A stretch of 64,000 bases of DNA from Nymphaea colorata (GCF_008831285.2 NC_045141.1:7925353-7989352), one strand, 5' to 3'. Positions 43,136 through 54,428 are shown, counted from the first letter of the stretch. The notes: generated from the letters alone by a model not told the origin. Numbers and translations: made by a program.

Positions 43136-46100
43136 GATCCACCCTCCTGAGATGGAGCTTGTCCCCAAGCTCCTGTAGGAAACTGCAGCTTAATTTTCTC
43201 AAACAATTCCCACGAAGTGCCACCATCGACTCCTTCCCATTCAATCATAACCTCATGACGAGGCCTGCCATTACGAGTAACCCATCTGTGCTTCAAGATT
43301 CGATACAGTCTAGGTGCAACAGCAGGTAAAGGTTCTTGCTGTTTAGGAACTGGCCCGTGGTGCGGCTTCAATCGAGACACATGAAAAACCAGATGCACAA
43401 GAGCTGTAGGCGGTAATGCAATACGGTACGCTGCCTTCCCAATCTTCTGCAGAACTCTGAATGGCCCATAGTATTTTGGTAGGAGCTTCGAATAAGGTTG
43501 CCCCAGCAATGATTTTTGTCTCATGGTCAATCTTTTCAACCAAACCATGTCTCCTACCTCAAACTCTCTATCTTTGCGCCCTTTATCATGGGCTTTCTTC
43601 ATCCTGGCTTGAGCTCTCTCGATATTCCTCTTCAAGGTGGCAAGAATTTCATCGCGATTCCTCAAAGTGCAGTCCACTTCATCCTCTCTAGCAGTGTTCA
43701 CTTCATACCTCGGAATTGTGGTTGGAGGGTAGCCATATAATGCCTCATACGGTGTCATGCCAGTGCCCGAATGTAGACTGGTGTTATATGTCCACTCAGC
43801 CCATGACAAAAATTTAACCCAAGTGTTGGGCCTCTCGCCAGCAAAACACCTCAGATAGGTTTCCAAGGTCCTATTGACTACCTCACTCTGCCCGTCGGTC
43901 TGAGGATGATGAGCAGTGCTAAAGTTAATAACTGTCCTTGCCATCTTCATGTATTCTCTCCAGAAAGTGCTCATGAAGATCGAGTCCCGATCACAAACGA
44001 TGGTTTGTGGCATACCATGAAGCTTTCCGATATGATCTTGGTACACACTTGCTACCATTGGTCCGTGGTAGTTTTTAGGTAAGGCCACAAAGTGACTATA
44101 CTTTGTCAATCTGTCTACCACTACCAAAATTGCTTCCTTGCCCTCAGATCTGGGCATCGCATCTATGAAGTCCATAGATACATCTTTCCAAGGCTTGTCA
44201 GGAATGGGAAGAGGGTTCAAGTGCCCTGGAGGCTTGATCGCCTCATACTTTTCTCTTTGGCAAATGGGGCATGGCTTCACATAACCCCTAACGTCCGACT
44301 TCATGCCATCCCACCAAAATTGAGCCTTAATCCTTCCCATAGTATTGGCCACACCCTCGTGACCGGCAGCACTAGAATCATGAAAATGCTTAAGCAATTC
44401 TTGCTTAAGATCTGAGTCCTTAGGGACCAACGCTCTTCCTTTCTTGCAAAGCATCTCTCCTTTAAGAGTGTAGTTGGGGATGGATCCCGGATTCTGGCGA
44501 GTAGTCTGTTTGAGAAGCCTCAGATTCAAATCTTGATTCTGCTCTTCGATTATTCTCTCCCATAGGTCTGTGCCTATCACAGAGAGAGTCTTCAGTTGCT
44601 CTGGCACACAAGATAAGGAGTCTGCTGCAGATTTCTCTGTCCCCTTCTTATACTCAATAGTAAAATCATAGCCAAGGAGTTTGGCTAACCATCTTTGTTG
44701 TGTTGGGGTCGAGACACGCTGCTTCACCATATATCTCAAGCTGCTGTGGTCAGTCCTAACCACAAATCTCCTCCCTATCAGGTATGGTCTCCACTTGTCA
44801 ACTGCCATGACTATTGCCAACAATTCCTTTTCATATGTGGACAAAGGTTTAGCCCTGCTGGTCAAGGCCTTAGACATGAAGGCTATAGGGTGGCCTTCTT
44901 GACTAAGCACTGCACCAATGCCCACATCACTTGCGTCCGTCTCAACAAAAAAGTCTTTGGCGAAATCTGGCAGAGCCAAAACTGGTGCGCTCATCATTGC
45001 CGCCTTAAGCTTAACGAAAGCTTCTTTAGCTTTATCCATCCAGGTGAATTCTCCTTTCTTCAACATGTGAGTGAGAGGAGAAGCTATCAGTCCATATCCC
45101 TTGATAAAGCGACGATAATATCCAGTAAGCCCCAAGAATCCCCTCATTCCTCGAGGGTCCTTCGGTAGCGGCCATTGCTCCATCGCTTGGAGCTTCTCAG
45201 GATCTGCTCTGACGCCATCATAAGACACAATATGCCCAAGATACCCGATAGAAGTCTGTCCAAAACTACACTTGGACATCTTGGGAAACAGGGTATGTTC
45301 TCTCAAAACCTTCAAAACGATGCGAAGATGCTCGATATGCTGCTCCATGCTCTGACTATACACCAAAATGTCATCGAAAAACACCAAAACGAAGTCTCGG
45401 AGAAACTCACGAAACACGTCGTTCATACACCTTTGAAAAGTCACCGGTGCATTGGTCAGCCCAAAAGGCATAACCAAGAACTCATAATGACCATCATGGG
45501 TTCTGAATGCCGTCTTCGAGATGTCCTCCTCGTACATTCTAATCTGATGGTATCCTGACCTGAGATCTAACTTTGAAAAGACACGCGCTCCTGATAATTC
45601 ATCTAACAGCTCATCTATCACAGGAATAGGGTGCCTATCTTTCGCAGTTGCTTCATTCAAAGCCCTGTAATCTACACAGAATCTCCAGGTGTTGTCTTTT
45701 TTCTTAACCAGAAGAACTGGAGAAGAAAAGGGACTAGAGCTAGGTCTAATGATGTTGCTTTCTCGCATCTCTTTTACTAGCTTTTCTATTTCAGATTTTT
45801 GGGCATACCCATATCTGTATGGGCGGACATTAACGGGCTCAGTGCCGTTGGCTAACACTATCCTATGATCATAGGTTCGTTGAGGTGGAAGCCCCTTGGG
45901 TTCCACGAAGATGTCGTCAAACTCCTTCAACACCTCTTGAACTAGACTGGGTATTTCCTCCTTCTGATCCTGATCAGAAGCTATCTCCTCTGCTACGGCC
46001 ACTAACCAAGCTGCAGATTTTTGAGTCACTAAGGCTCTCAAGGCTGCTCTTGGTTCTAGACTAGGATCTACGGCCCTAAGCACTACGCCTTCCTTGCCAC

Positions 46101-47718
46101 CCTCCTTAGGGAGGCACAACTCCATGGTAGAGAAGTCCCACCAGACACGACCTAAGGTTTTCAGCCACTTGACTCCGAGAATGATGTCTACACTAGGGAT
46201 AGGAACAACCAGTAGATCCACTTTAAAGGGGATCTTCTGCAGGGTAAGCTCTACGTTTGTACACTTACGGGTACATAAAAGTATGTCCCCATTGGCCAAT
46301 AAAACCCTAAGTTGTGGTTGGTCCTCTATAGTGCATCCTAGTTGGCCGGCTATGTGGTCACCTATAAAGTTGTGGGTGGCTCCTGAGTCTAGCAAGACAA
46401 GCACTTGCCGGTCACCTATACGCCCTAAAACCTTCATAGATTCGGGACGCTCCGGGTTGTCCATTATCCGACATTCAGCTTCAGGTGGCGGTTCCCCTTC
46501 TTTCTTAGGCTCTTCTACTGATTCGGGCTCAAAGACTTCTTCAACAATTAGGGGCTGGTCCTTCCCCTCTTCTTCATTATCTCCTTCCAAGACGGTGTAG
46601 ACTCTGATATGCTTGCACTGATGAGTAGGACTCCAATCTCCCTTACACCAAAAGCACTTCTTGTTCTTAATCATATCTTCACGCTCTTCGCGTGTCATGG
46701 GTGGAGGTGCTCTTGACCTGTAGACTGGCTTGGGTTCTTCCTTCTTTGGTGGAGCAGGGAGTAACTTTTGTTGATGAGCCTGCTGTGGACGAACAACCTG
46801 AACATTTCTCCATGACTTGTAGAGGGCCTGCTTTTTGCGTAGCCTATCTTCAATGGAACGTGCTTTGGCGAAGCACTTCCTCAACTCAGTGTTCGGTTCT
46901 GCCCTAACATCAATCTGAATCTCTTCTTTGAGACCTCCCACGAAGGCGGCTATGAGCGCCTTATGAGTCCAATCCACCATGCTTGCTAGATTTTCAAACC
47001 TAGCTTGATACTCCTGGACTGTCGAGCTCTGCTTCAAGTTGCGAAGCTCTATGTCATAGTCCACGTAAGCGGTCTCCCCAAACCTAAGCGTAAGAGCTTC
47101 CCTGAACTCTTCCCACGTCTCTACGGGTTCCTTAATCTTAAGCCATCTCAACCAGCGTCTGGCTTCACCATCAAAATGAAGAGTGGCAGTCTGGAGCCAC
47201 TCCTCCCTAGGAATCATCTGACAAGTGAAATACTCTTCCACCTGAAAGATCCAATCCAAGGTGTCATTGCCATTGAACCTGGGAAACTCTATACGCACTT
47301 GAAGAGCCCTGGGTTGGTTCCTCTGCACATTCCTGGGTTCCCAATGGTTGTCCCATCTAGGTGGCTCTCTATCTCTCGAATGATCCCACATAGGTGGGTC
47401 ACGATCCACCCTATCACCCCACCTTCTTTCCGAGTTCATATGCTCCCATTGAGACCCTGGAAATCTAGGTCCGTACTGATTGGCCTGCGGTCCATGAGGT
47501 TCGCGATTGAAGTAATCCGAGGAAGAATGCTGTTGTCCTCCTTGATTGCCGTTGTATCCTCTATGATGGCCACTATGCCCACCATTGTTGATCATGTGAT
47601 CCACATGGTGGCCATTATGTCCCTCATTATCTCTATTAGGTCCATAATGATGGTTTCTATGGTCATGCTCATTCTGCCATGTAGGAGGCGGCCTGTCGTA
47701 CCTGCCTGCAAATGCCAA
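42808..47718 (-). CDS. gag-pol: Chromovirus A gag-pol polyprotein
   Basis: 1636 codons without a stop. Gag: His/Asn-rich N-terminus, capsid domain about 140-300, zinc knuckle at 355-368 (CFWCKGDWSPTHQC). Protease: LLDSGATHNFIG at 442-453. RT: about 650-830 with WRFCVDYRALNEA, SKLDLRSGYHQIRM and FFDDILVYS (FFDD at 780-783). RNase H: about 922-1035 (ETDASDVGIGAVL, TDHSSLRYM). Integrase: H1114-H1120 region, C1150, C1153; catalytic D1183, D1243, E1279 with 35 residues between the last two. Chromodomain: about 1470-1515 (RILKHRWVTRNGRPRHEVM, WEGVDGGTSWELF), a reader thought to guide insertion to heterochromatin. Residues from about 1528 on are encoded inside the LTR. The frame begins at a TTG after a TAA; the true Gag start is upstream (47692-48083). 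All catalytic residues I checked are present. Confidence 0.93.
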   Translation of the reverse strand: MAFAGRYDRPPPTWQNEHDHRNHHYGPNRDNEGHNGHHVDHMINNGGHSGHHRGYNGNQGGQQHSSSDYFNREPHGPQANQYGPRFPGSQWEHMNSERRWGDRVDRDPPMWDHSRDREPPRWDNHWEPRNVQRNQPRALQVRIEFPRFNGNDTLDWIFQVEEYFTCQMIPREEWLQTATLHFDGEARRWLRWLKIKEPVETWEEFREALTLRFGETAYVDYDIELRNLKQSSTVQEYQARFENLASMVDWTHKALIAAFVGGLKEEIQIDVRAEPNTELRKCFAKARSIEDRLRKKQALYKSWRNVQVVRPQQAHQQKLLPAPPKKEEPKPVYRSRAPPPMTREEREDMIKNKKCFWCKGDWSPTHQCKHIRVYTVLEGDNEEEGKDQPLIVEEVFEPESVEEPKKEGEPPPEAECRIMDNPERPESMKVLGRIGDRQVLVLLDSGATHNFIGDHIAGQLGCTIEDQPQLRVLLANGDILLCTRKCTNVELTLQKIPFKVDLLVVPIPSVDIILGVKWLKTLGRVWWDFSTMELCLPKEGGKEGVVLRAVDPSLEPRAALRALVTQKSAAWLVAVAEEIASDQDQKEEIPSLVQEVLKEFDDIFVEPKGLPPQRTYDHRIVLANGTEPVNVRPYRYGYAQKSEIEKLVKEMRESNIIRPSSSPFSSPVLLVKKKDNTWRFCVDYRALNEATAKDRHPIPVIDELLDELSGARVFSKLDLRSGYHQIRMYEEDISKTAFRTHDGHYEFLVMPFGLTNAPVTFQRCMNDVFREFLRDFVLVFFDDILVYSQSMEQHIEHLRIVLKVLREHTLFPKMSKCSFGQTSIGYLGHIVSYDGVRADPEKLQAMEQWPLPKDPRGMRGFLGLTGYYRRFIKGYGLIASPLTHMLKKGEFTWMDKAKEAFVKLKAAMMSAPVLALPDFAKDFFVETDASDVGIGAVLSQEGHPIAFMSKALTSRAKPLSTYEKELLAIVMAVDKWRPYLIGRRFVVRTDHSSLRYMVKQRVSTPTQQRWLAKLLGYDFTIEYKKGTEKSAADSLSCVPEQLKTLSVIGTDLWERIIEEQNQDLNLRLLKQTTRQNPGSIPNYTLKGEMLCKKGRALVPKDSDLKQELLKHFHDSSAAGHEGVANTMGRIKAQFWWDGMKSDVRGYVKPCPICQREKYEAIKPPGHLNPLPIPDKPWKDVSMDFIDAMPRSEGKEAILVVVDRLTKYSHFVALPKNYHGPMVASVYQDHIGKLHGMPQTIVCDRDSIFMSTFWREYMKMARTVINFSTAHHPQTDGQSEVVNRTLETYLRCFAGERPNTWVKFLSWAEWTYNTSLHSGTGMTPYEALYGYPPTTIPRYEVNTAREDEVDCTLRNRDEILATLKRNIERAQARMKKAHDKGRKDREFEVGDMVWLKRLTMRQKSLLGQPYSKLLPKYYGPFRVLQKIGKAAYRIALPPTALVHLVFHVSRLKPHHGPVPKQQEPLPAVAPRLYRILKHRWVTRNGRPRHEVMIEWEGVDGGTSWELFEKIKLQFPTGAWGQAPSQEGGSDMGQPSIWPQAATDVAESSHGGQEETNLRFARAEHNQFDPGLGQEGGEGGVQQLDSSNVEALIELGVSTEGGVGGRAMALGEALKDQEGGSSPFPVESSLSLGQTRVP
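43136..43148 (-). promoter_or_regulatory. Chromovirus A polypurine tract
   Basis: Minus-strand AGGAGGGTGGATC immediately before the LTR start TGATATGGGCC. It lies inside the pol reading frame. Element B4 has the related AAAAAGGGTGGATC. Confidence 0.8.
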
Positions 47719-48083
47719 GGGTTAGGGTCGGCACCAGGTGGTCCGCTCAACACCCCTTTTCCTTTATCCTGTCTAGGAGGAGGAAGAGGACGAGGTTCTT
47801 GTGTGGATCTCTGATTGGCCTCCTGATTCGAAGACAGAGCTCGAATCATCTCCTTGATTTCATCGAGCTCTCTTAACCTGGACAACTCCTTCTTGTAATC
47901 CATCATCTCGCGCCGGATCTGCAGAACTTCATTCTCGATGTGTACCATCTTCTCTACGGAATGGACTTCCAATTCAGTTTGAGGCTGCTCCTCTTGAACC
48001 GATGCATCTCCCTCAACTTCGAGATAGTCTTGTTCTGTTTGCCTTCTTCGGGCCATAGTTGAAGGCCGAAGTTCCCAAACCAT
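47692..48083 (-). CDS. gag: Chromovirus A Gag N-terminus, separated by a frameshift
   Basis: A frame starting MVWELRPSTMARRRQTEQDY at 48083 encodes a charged, probably coiled-coil segment (IENEVLQIRREMMDYKKELS, RLRELDEIKEMIRALSSNQE) and a proline-rich linker. It leads into the main gag-pol frame if one base is gained or lost between about 47692 and 47720. Downstream of that point its translation becomes meaningless while the other frame becomes Gag-like. Either a mutation in this copy or, less likely, recoding explains it. Confidence 0.75.
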
Positions 48084-48249
48084 ACAATTTCAAAAGCAAC
48101 TATGCTAACAATTAAAGCAAACCACTTCTACTAAGCAAGGCAATTCCAACAAATCCAAGAAATCAAAGCAGTAAATCTGATCTAAAACTGAAACTGAACT
48201 TGAAATCAACACTGAAACAGATGCTCGAGTCGTGCTCTAACTCCAAGGA

Positions 48250-48262
48250 GGCTCTGATACCA
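48250..48262 (-). promoter_or_regulatory. Chromovirus A primer binding site (tRNA-iMet)
   Basis: Minus-strand TGGTATCAGAGCC, a perfect tRNA-iMet complement, three bases inside the 5' LTR end. About 170 bp of leader follow before the Gag start. Confidence 0.9.
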
Positions 48263-48265
48263 AAT

Positions 48266-50997
48266 TGGTAGGATCTCGCCCGTGGCCGGTCGACTCCGAA
48301 GCCAAAGGCCTCGCCTACCCCCAAGATCACCCTAGAGGGAGCTAAGACTCACGCTAGACAAACAAGATTCAAGACTCAAAGCAAAACTAAAACAAGCGCG
48401 GAAGCAAAAGACACTAACCAACACACCACGGAAGACGCGAACGCTCTCCAAGGCAAAAGGGCTGGCCGGAGGTGAAGAAGAACACGCCGGAAACGCCTAG
48501 GAGCACCTTGGGAGGTTGCTGGACGAAGCGGGGACCTGCTGGTTCTTCGCCGGAAAACGTCGCCGGAAAAATAGCAGCAGTCACCGGAGGTGGCCGGAGC
48601 TGATCGGAGATGGCTGGAACAGGCACGCCGGTGTGGTAGACGCGCCAAGATAGGAACCGGTTGAAGAAATGCTCGTCGGTGATCACCTAGGAGCTTCAAC
48701 TGCAGATGCCTTGTGTGGACGGGACCAGCTGGAATGTCCGCCGGATTACTGGCCGGAAAAGGAGCAGAGGTCGCCGGAGGTGGCCGGAGGCAGCAGGGAA
48801 TGAACCAGTCAGGCCGCCGATTCCTAGACTCCAAGGGTGCTCAAGAGCGGTCTCCCTTGTGGGCTAAGGTAGGAATCGACTAGGTGCGGCTTGACCTAGG
48901 TTGGGTTGGACGGAGGTGAGCTCGGACAAGGTGGGCTTGGGCGAGCTGGGCTAGGTGCAGAAAGTGGGCTAGGTCAACGAAAGGTTAGGCAAAGGGGGTC
49001 AAGTGTTCCAAATCCTAAGTTGACCGGGTGAAGGGAAGGGGCGAAAATGTAGGTTCCTACAAAGTAGCTAGGGTAGGTTTAGGGCTAGGCTGGGTGGAAA
49101 TGGGAATGGCGTGTGAGCTAGGTCAAGAGTGAATTGGATTAGGTTTGACTAAGATTTGGTATCTAGAGGATGAGCCTAGGTGGCGGGTGAGTAGAGGCTA
49201 TCTCCTAGATGTTAGGAGAGAGGCTAGGGATTGGGTGAGGTGTCTAGCTAGGTGGCACAAGAAATGTGGTGAGGTGGATTCGGTTGGTGAGGTGGAGGGC
49301 GAGCTGGAGGGGAGAGACTCCTAAAGGTTTCTAGAAGGGACACTTGGCTGGATGAGGAAGAGCTAGATCCTAATTTGTTGGAGATAAATCCTAACGAAAT
49401 TGAACAAGAAGAATTCACTTACCAAATTCGAAAATCGGCTAGGGTTTCCCCAACTCGCCGGCGGTAGTATTCTTCCCCAAATGTTGGCCGGTTTTTCCCA
49501 ATTCTCACCAAGAACGCCTAATGCTGCTGAGGTCCGTCAAGTACAGCAAGAGGGGACTGTTTTGGCTTGCTGTCCTCTGCCAGAGTTCGCCGGAAGATGC
49601 CCCAATGTTAGCCGAAATAGTGGCAGCGGTGGCCGGACGCCCAAATGTATGCCGGAAAATAGAAAATTCTCGCTAGATTGCCATTTTTCTTATTCTTTCT
49701 TGGGCAGATTCTTTTCTATTCTTTTCTTTTCTTTTTCTTTCTGTTTTCTTGCCCTTTTTCTTTTCTTTCTTCTGACTTTCTAGTGAGATTTACAGAACAG
49801 AACCGTGGCAGAATTTGACTTGAAACCCACGGTTCGAATGATGGTTTTGAGTAAGAAATCAATGGATCAACGTATTTAATCAAGGAGAAAGTAGGTGACT
49901 CGTAAGAAACACTTTGAAAGTGGTTTCCACCGTGGAAAGAAAAAAATCACTGGTTGGAAATCCAGCAAACTCCTCCTCCCTAAGCCGAACCCAATAACAA
50001 AGAGCAACAACGTCGTTGCACCCCCTTTATTCCTCGTTAAGGACGCTTACCTCTTGATTTCAACGGGTGGATGAATGTCTTCTTCTTTCTAGTCGCCTAG
50101 ATCAATGAAGACCTGCCCTGCTGGAGTCGTGGCCCTTAACCTTGCTGGTGGAGAAGCTCGGTTGCACCATGGACGCCTTGGATTGAAGTGGTAAAAAACC
50201 GGGAGGAAGAGCTACCTTGCGCCGTGCACTTGGAGACTCCCAAAGCCGATCAACCTTTGGCCGAGTGGAGGAGAAGAGCAAAGAAACCAAGGAGAAGAAG
50301 AAGAAGCCGCGGGTTGAAGGTCTTGACCTCGAGGTGTTGCAGCAATGGCTGCTGATCTAGCTAAACTACAGATCTACCGTAGAGAGAAGAAGGCATGGAG
50401 AAGAAGAAGAATGCGCCTAGAGGAGAAGAGAGAATTCGGGAGAGGAGAGAGAAGCTAATTCTACTAATTACTCAATTTCCTTCCAAAATCAATCAATAGC
50501 ATACGAAATCAATTGCTTACAAAGTTTAAATAGTAGCTGAAATGGAACGGATCTAAACATTGGATCCGGGTCTGAAACTCAAAGCAATTCACACTTACAC
50601 AAGGCGCAAAAACAAATACCAAAGCAAATAGCGAAAAACAAATACTTGAGACCTAATGTCTCTCCTTCAAACCGGGTCCTCCTCTAGCCCGCGCGTGCTT
50701 GGGTTCGACTTGGACCAAGCCTGCCTAGGTTCACCCTAGACTGACCCTAAGGGACTCGGGTTTGACCAAGACTAAGGCTGGACTCGACTGGAAACGGACT
50801 TGACCCACCTTCTTGATCTTTTAAAGCCTCGCCTAGAGCCATCGCACGTCCTCCCACACCTCCCTCTGTGCTAACTCCAAGCTCAATTAACGCCTCAACA
50901 TTGGATGAATCCAATTGCTGCACACCTCCCTCTCCTCCCTCTTGACCCAGGCCCGGGTCAAATTGATTATGTTCAGCCCTAGCAAACCGAAGATTGG
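48266..50997 (-). repeat. 5' LTR of chromovirus A, cut by B4
   Basis: 2732 bp aligning without net gaps to 40327-43058. The first 77 bp of the LTR on the minus strand, matching 43059-43135, are missing because B4 starts at 51002. Confidence 0.88.
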
Positions 50998-51641
50998 ACT
51001 CTGTTACGGGCCAAAATTCGGGTAAGGTCATTTGGACCAAACGCAGGGCGAAAGTAGGTCTGAAAGGGCTCGTATGGGCAGGAAGCACATGCACCAAGGC
51101 GTTCAAACCAACCGAAGAGGTTAAAGAGCAGCTTGACGTTCTTGCAGTGGGTGGAGTGGGCGGAGCAACAACTGTCAAGCGCAAGAGATTTGCAGATTGA
51201 GCCTCACGGTGGTAATGGTCTAGTTCTAGGATCCAAGCTTGCTAAAACGGTCTATACCCATCTTGACTCCTAGAACCAAGATGGAACGTGGTGAGCCTAG
51301 ACGGAACCTAGGCAAGTCGAGTTGAGCCTACCCGAGCTCAACCTTGCGCTCAAGTGCGAAGGATCTTCAAGGATCCACGGGTTTAGTCAACCGAAGTGAG
51401 GGCGGGTCCCCTCACGAGGTCCCCACCCTGGGCTCACAAGGCTCAGGGGTTTAACATTTTTGTTTACGAGTTGGGCACTAGACCCGAGTTAGTTTTAAGT
51501 GTTTTTTCGTTAAGTAAGTAGGTTTGTTTTCATAGGGTTTCGAAATAAGGACCTAGCCAAGCGGGTTGTGCTTGGCAATATGGATTTGGATTGTGGGTAG
51601 AGAGCGAGATCTGGATTGTAGACTCGTTCAAATAGGAAATG

Positions 51642-51649
51642 TATATATT
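51642..51649 (+). promoter_or_regulatory. TATA box of LTR B4
   Basis: TATATATT in context AAATGTATATATTGTTTTAG; the same site is at about 58555 in the 3' LTR and 36973 in B3. CT-rich, initiator-like sequence follows within 80 bp. Confidence 0.55.
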
Positions 51650-53994
51650 GTTTTAGATCTAGTGTATTGTATCGAATTTTGGACTAAGGAAAGCATTTTG
51701 CTAAGTTGTGTTCTCTCTCCTCCTCGTGAGGCTTGTCTCTCTCTCCCTCGGTCTAGAGGCGAGATCTTCATCTTCTTCGTCAGCCATCGAGTTTCACATG
51801 GTGGAATCTGCGGTGCCTCTCATCCCCTCGCGTCCCCTTGGCCTGTGACGCTCCTAATTCCAGCAAAAGCTTCGGGCATCGGAGATATTCCGGTGGTGAA
51901 CTCAAAGCACGAAGGCTTGCGGCGGATTCCTCCTACCGGCGGCAATCCCTCCCTCGTCCACGACTGTTTCCCCTTTTGGTCTGCAATTCCAGCAAGGTTG
52001 GTGCCTTCTTCACAACCCCGGTGAAGTTGAGAGTCTGCCCTTGCAATTGGGAAGGCTGAATTCGCTTTAGAATCCAGCAGCGACGGCTAAAGAATTTACT
52101 TTTAGTTCTCGGTTTTCTTCTTGATTTTCGCAAGGTTAATCTAGGAGAGAAGTCGCTTAAGGCGAGGTTTTCTTCTCGGCAAATCCGAGAGGAAGGTCTG
52201 TGCTAAACCGCGAGTTCTGCCTTAGATTTCTCCGAGATCTTCTTAAAGAAAGACCTAGAAACTTTGGTTGAATCTAGCCAAAAGAAATCAAGAACGCTAG
52301 CGGTGGAAGTAGTCGAGTTTTAGCAAAGTAAAACTCGGTTTCTGTCCTCTCCTTGGTTCTGCAATCCAGCAGGCTTAATCTGTTCGAATCTAACATTCTG
52401 GCCGTGAGAATTAAGTCGCTGTTGGCCTACTGAAATTGCCTCAACAAGAGCTTCAAAACATCGAAGTTTGAGCAAATTTGAGTGGTTACATGGCGAGTTA
52501 TCTTCTTCGCCGGAAAATCCTGCAACTCCGGTCAAGCCTGCAACTTCCGGCGCCAATTCAAGATCCCGGCGTCATTGGACAACCCTGCCCTTGTGCGAGT
52601 TGAAGTTCCCGTGAAGCTTGAAGGGGTGTTCTGGTCCTTGGCGTGAGATCTCTCCCACCAGGCCGGTCTTCCTCTCTCGGTGCGAGCCTACGTGCAGTCA
52701 ACTCGGACCAGGTAAGTCCTATCCCCTTCGTCCATTCATCCACGTGTCACTCATCCCACGGTCTACTCCAGCTCGTGTCCCACCTGGCCCATCGTGTCCC
52801 TTACCTGTATTCCAGTTATCTCCCACGTCCCTTAGCTTTAGGATCACTAGTCACCACCTCGTCTTCACTCGAGTTGGCTAAGTCTTCTTCCTCCTCTCGC
52901 AAGGAATCTCAGCCATCCGTCTTCACACGTGGCAGCATCTCCTTGCCCACGACCCAGCCTCCCTCCAGCTCGCACACCACCTTTTCCACTAGCTCCTAGC
53001 AGCTCGCCACCTCACCCACGCGAGTCCCCCTTTGGCGCGCCACTTCCTTGTTTCGTGCATCACTTTTCCATAATTCTAGCGCAAGTCCCCTTGGACTCGC
53101 ACTTAGTCTCTTTCACGTCTACATTCATCATCAACCGCAGCCCCCACGAGCCGTTGATCCCTCCACGTGTTTCAATCTCCCTTCATCACGAGACCACACG
53201 AGCCAAGTCCCCCATCTCCTCTAACCGCAACCCCTCGTGACCCTTGATCTCACTGACGTGTCACAATCTCCTCGCTCGAGAGACCTACTCGAGTTAGCTA
53301 GACTTAAGTTCTTAGGTAGTCTTCTTAGCTCGAGCCTAGTCCTAAGTCAACTTGACTTAGCCCTGTCCCGACCTAGGTGTAGCAGTCAAATCTAACCTAG
53401 TTTGACCTTGACCGAACCCAGCTCACCTAGTCGACTTCGTCTTAGTTGACTTGAGCTTTCTTGACTTAACCCAGTCATAGCCTTAGGAACTCGGCCAACC
53501 CGAGCCCAGCCAGGACTAACCTAGTTGACTCGAGTTTAGCTCGAGTGACCCAGCTCACTTACCTCCAACCGAGCCCAGCCTCGATCTACCCCAGCTCACC
53601 CGAGTGCCTAAGTCCCTCGTCCGAGCTTATTCTTAACCTCCTTCTCTCTAGCTCACCCTCTCGGCCTAATCCACCTCTTAGCTAGGTTAACCTCCCTTGT
53701 CTACCTAAGCTCCTTTGACCCTCGGCCTACCCCAGCCCGAGTCTTCTTGTCTTGACTGGCCTACCTATAGAGCCCCGCCAGTCCAAGCCCAGCCCAGCCG
53801 TAGCTAGGGACTAGGTTCAGCCGGCGACGTTAGCGCACCGCTAACAGTCCTCGGCCAGCACCTCGGCCGCGTCCTTATTGTCGGAATCCCTGCCGATGCC
53901 ATTGGCCGAGCCACTCGGAGAATAGGCAGGTAGGCACTGCCGAATTCGGCTTTCGCCCCCCTCGTCTTGTCCGCGGCTTCTCGTCCATCCTAGC

Positions 53995-54428
53995 GGCGAT
54001 AGTCGGTCGCCCTCTCCCTTCGGCTCCCGGCAGCAGGTGGCTGCCCAGTCGGCTTTCTCTCGCCGACCCGTCCTCAGTCCGTAGGCGGCACCCGTCAACT
54101 CCTCGACGACGTCCCGTCGCTGTTCCGTCGGTGCCAAGGCGACAGCAACTCGCCTTTGTCCCTGCCGCCACATCCGCAGGTCTGCTCTCGGCTGACCGAC
54201 TTCGTCCGCTAGCCAGCGCCGTCCGCAACTCGCTGTCTCCTCGGTCACTCGCCAACAGGCCTCCTCCGACAGCAATTCCGCGCCACTGCGCCAGTCTCGG
54301 CCGCGCGTCCGCAGGCAATTCCCGACAGCAGGCGGCTGTCGCTGCTTCCCCGCGCGCCCGTCTCCGCTCAGCAGCAGACTGCTACTCCAGCCGGCGTCTG
54401 CCAATCCGTCCGACAGCAGGAGGCTGTC
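53995..54428 (+). other. Hairpin cluster in LTR B4
   Basis: GGCGAT-AGTCG-GTCGCC (53995-54011), GGCAGC-AGGTG-GCTGCC (54029-54045), CGACAGC-AGGCG-GCTGTCG (54323-54341, seven perfect pairs) and GACAGC-AGGAG-GCTGTC (54412-54428). Spacing resembles B3. Antisense frames of 147-222 codons here are composition artefacts. Confidence 0.7.

Larger units (their letters stand above)
40327..50997 (-). mobile_element. Chromovirus A (Ty3/Gypsy), minus strand
   Basis: Element with 2.8-kb LTRs, a tRNA-iMet primer site, one long gag-pol frame with a chromodomain, and a polypurine tract. The 3' LTR is complete at the left. The 5' LTR at the right is cut at 50997, where B4 begins, about 77 bp short of its end. 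Compared over 2.73 kb, the LTRs have equal length and, by eye, about 18 substitutions (about 0.7%), so it is older than the Tat element. LTR length and chromodomain suggest the Tekay/Del group, but the subclade is not settled. Confidence 0.9.

Noticed and set aside
51566-52024. 152-codon ORF repeated at 58479-58937
   Set aside because: Spans TATA box and CT-rich transcript start of the B4 LTRs; repeated only as LTR copies.
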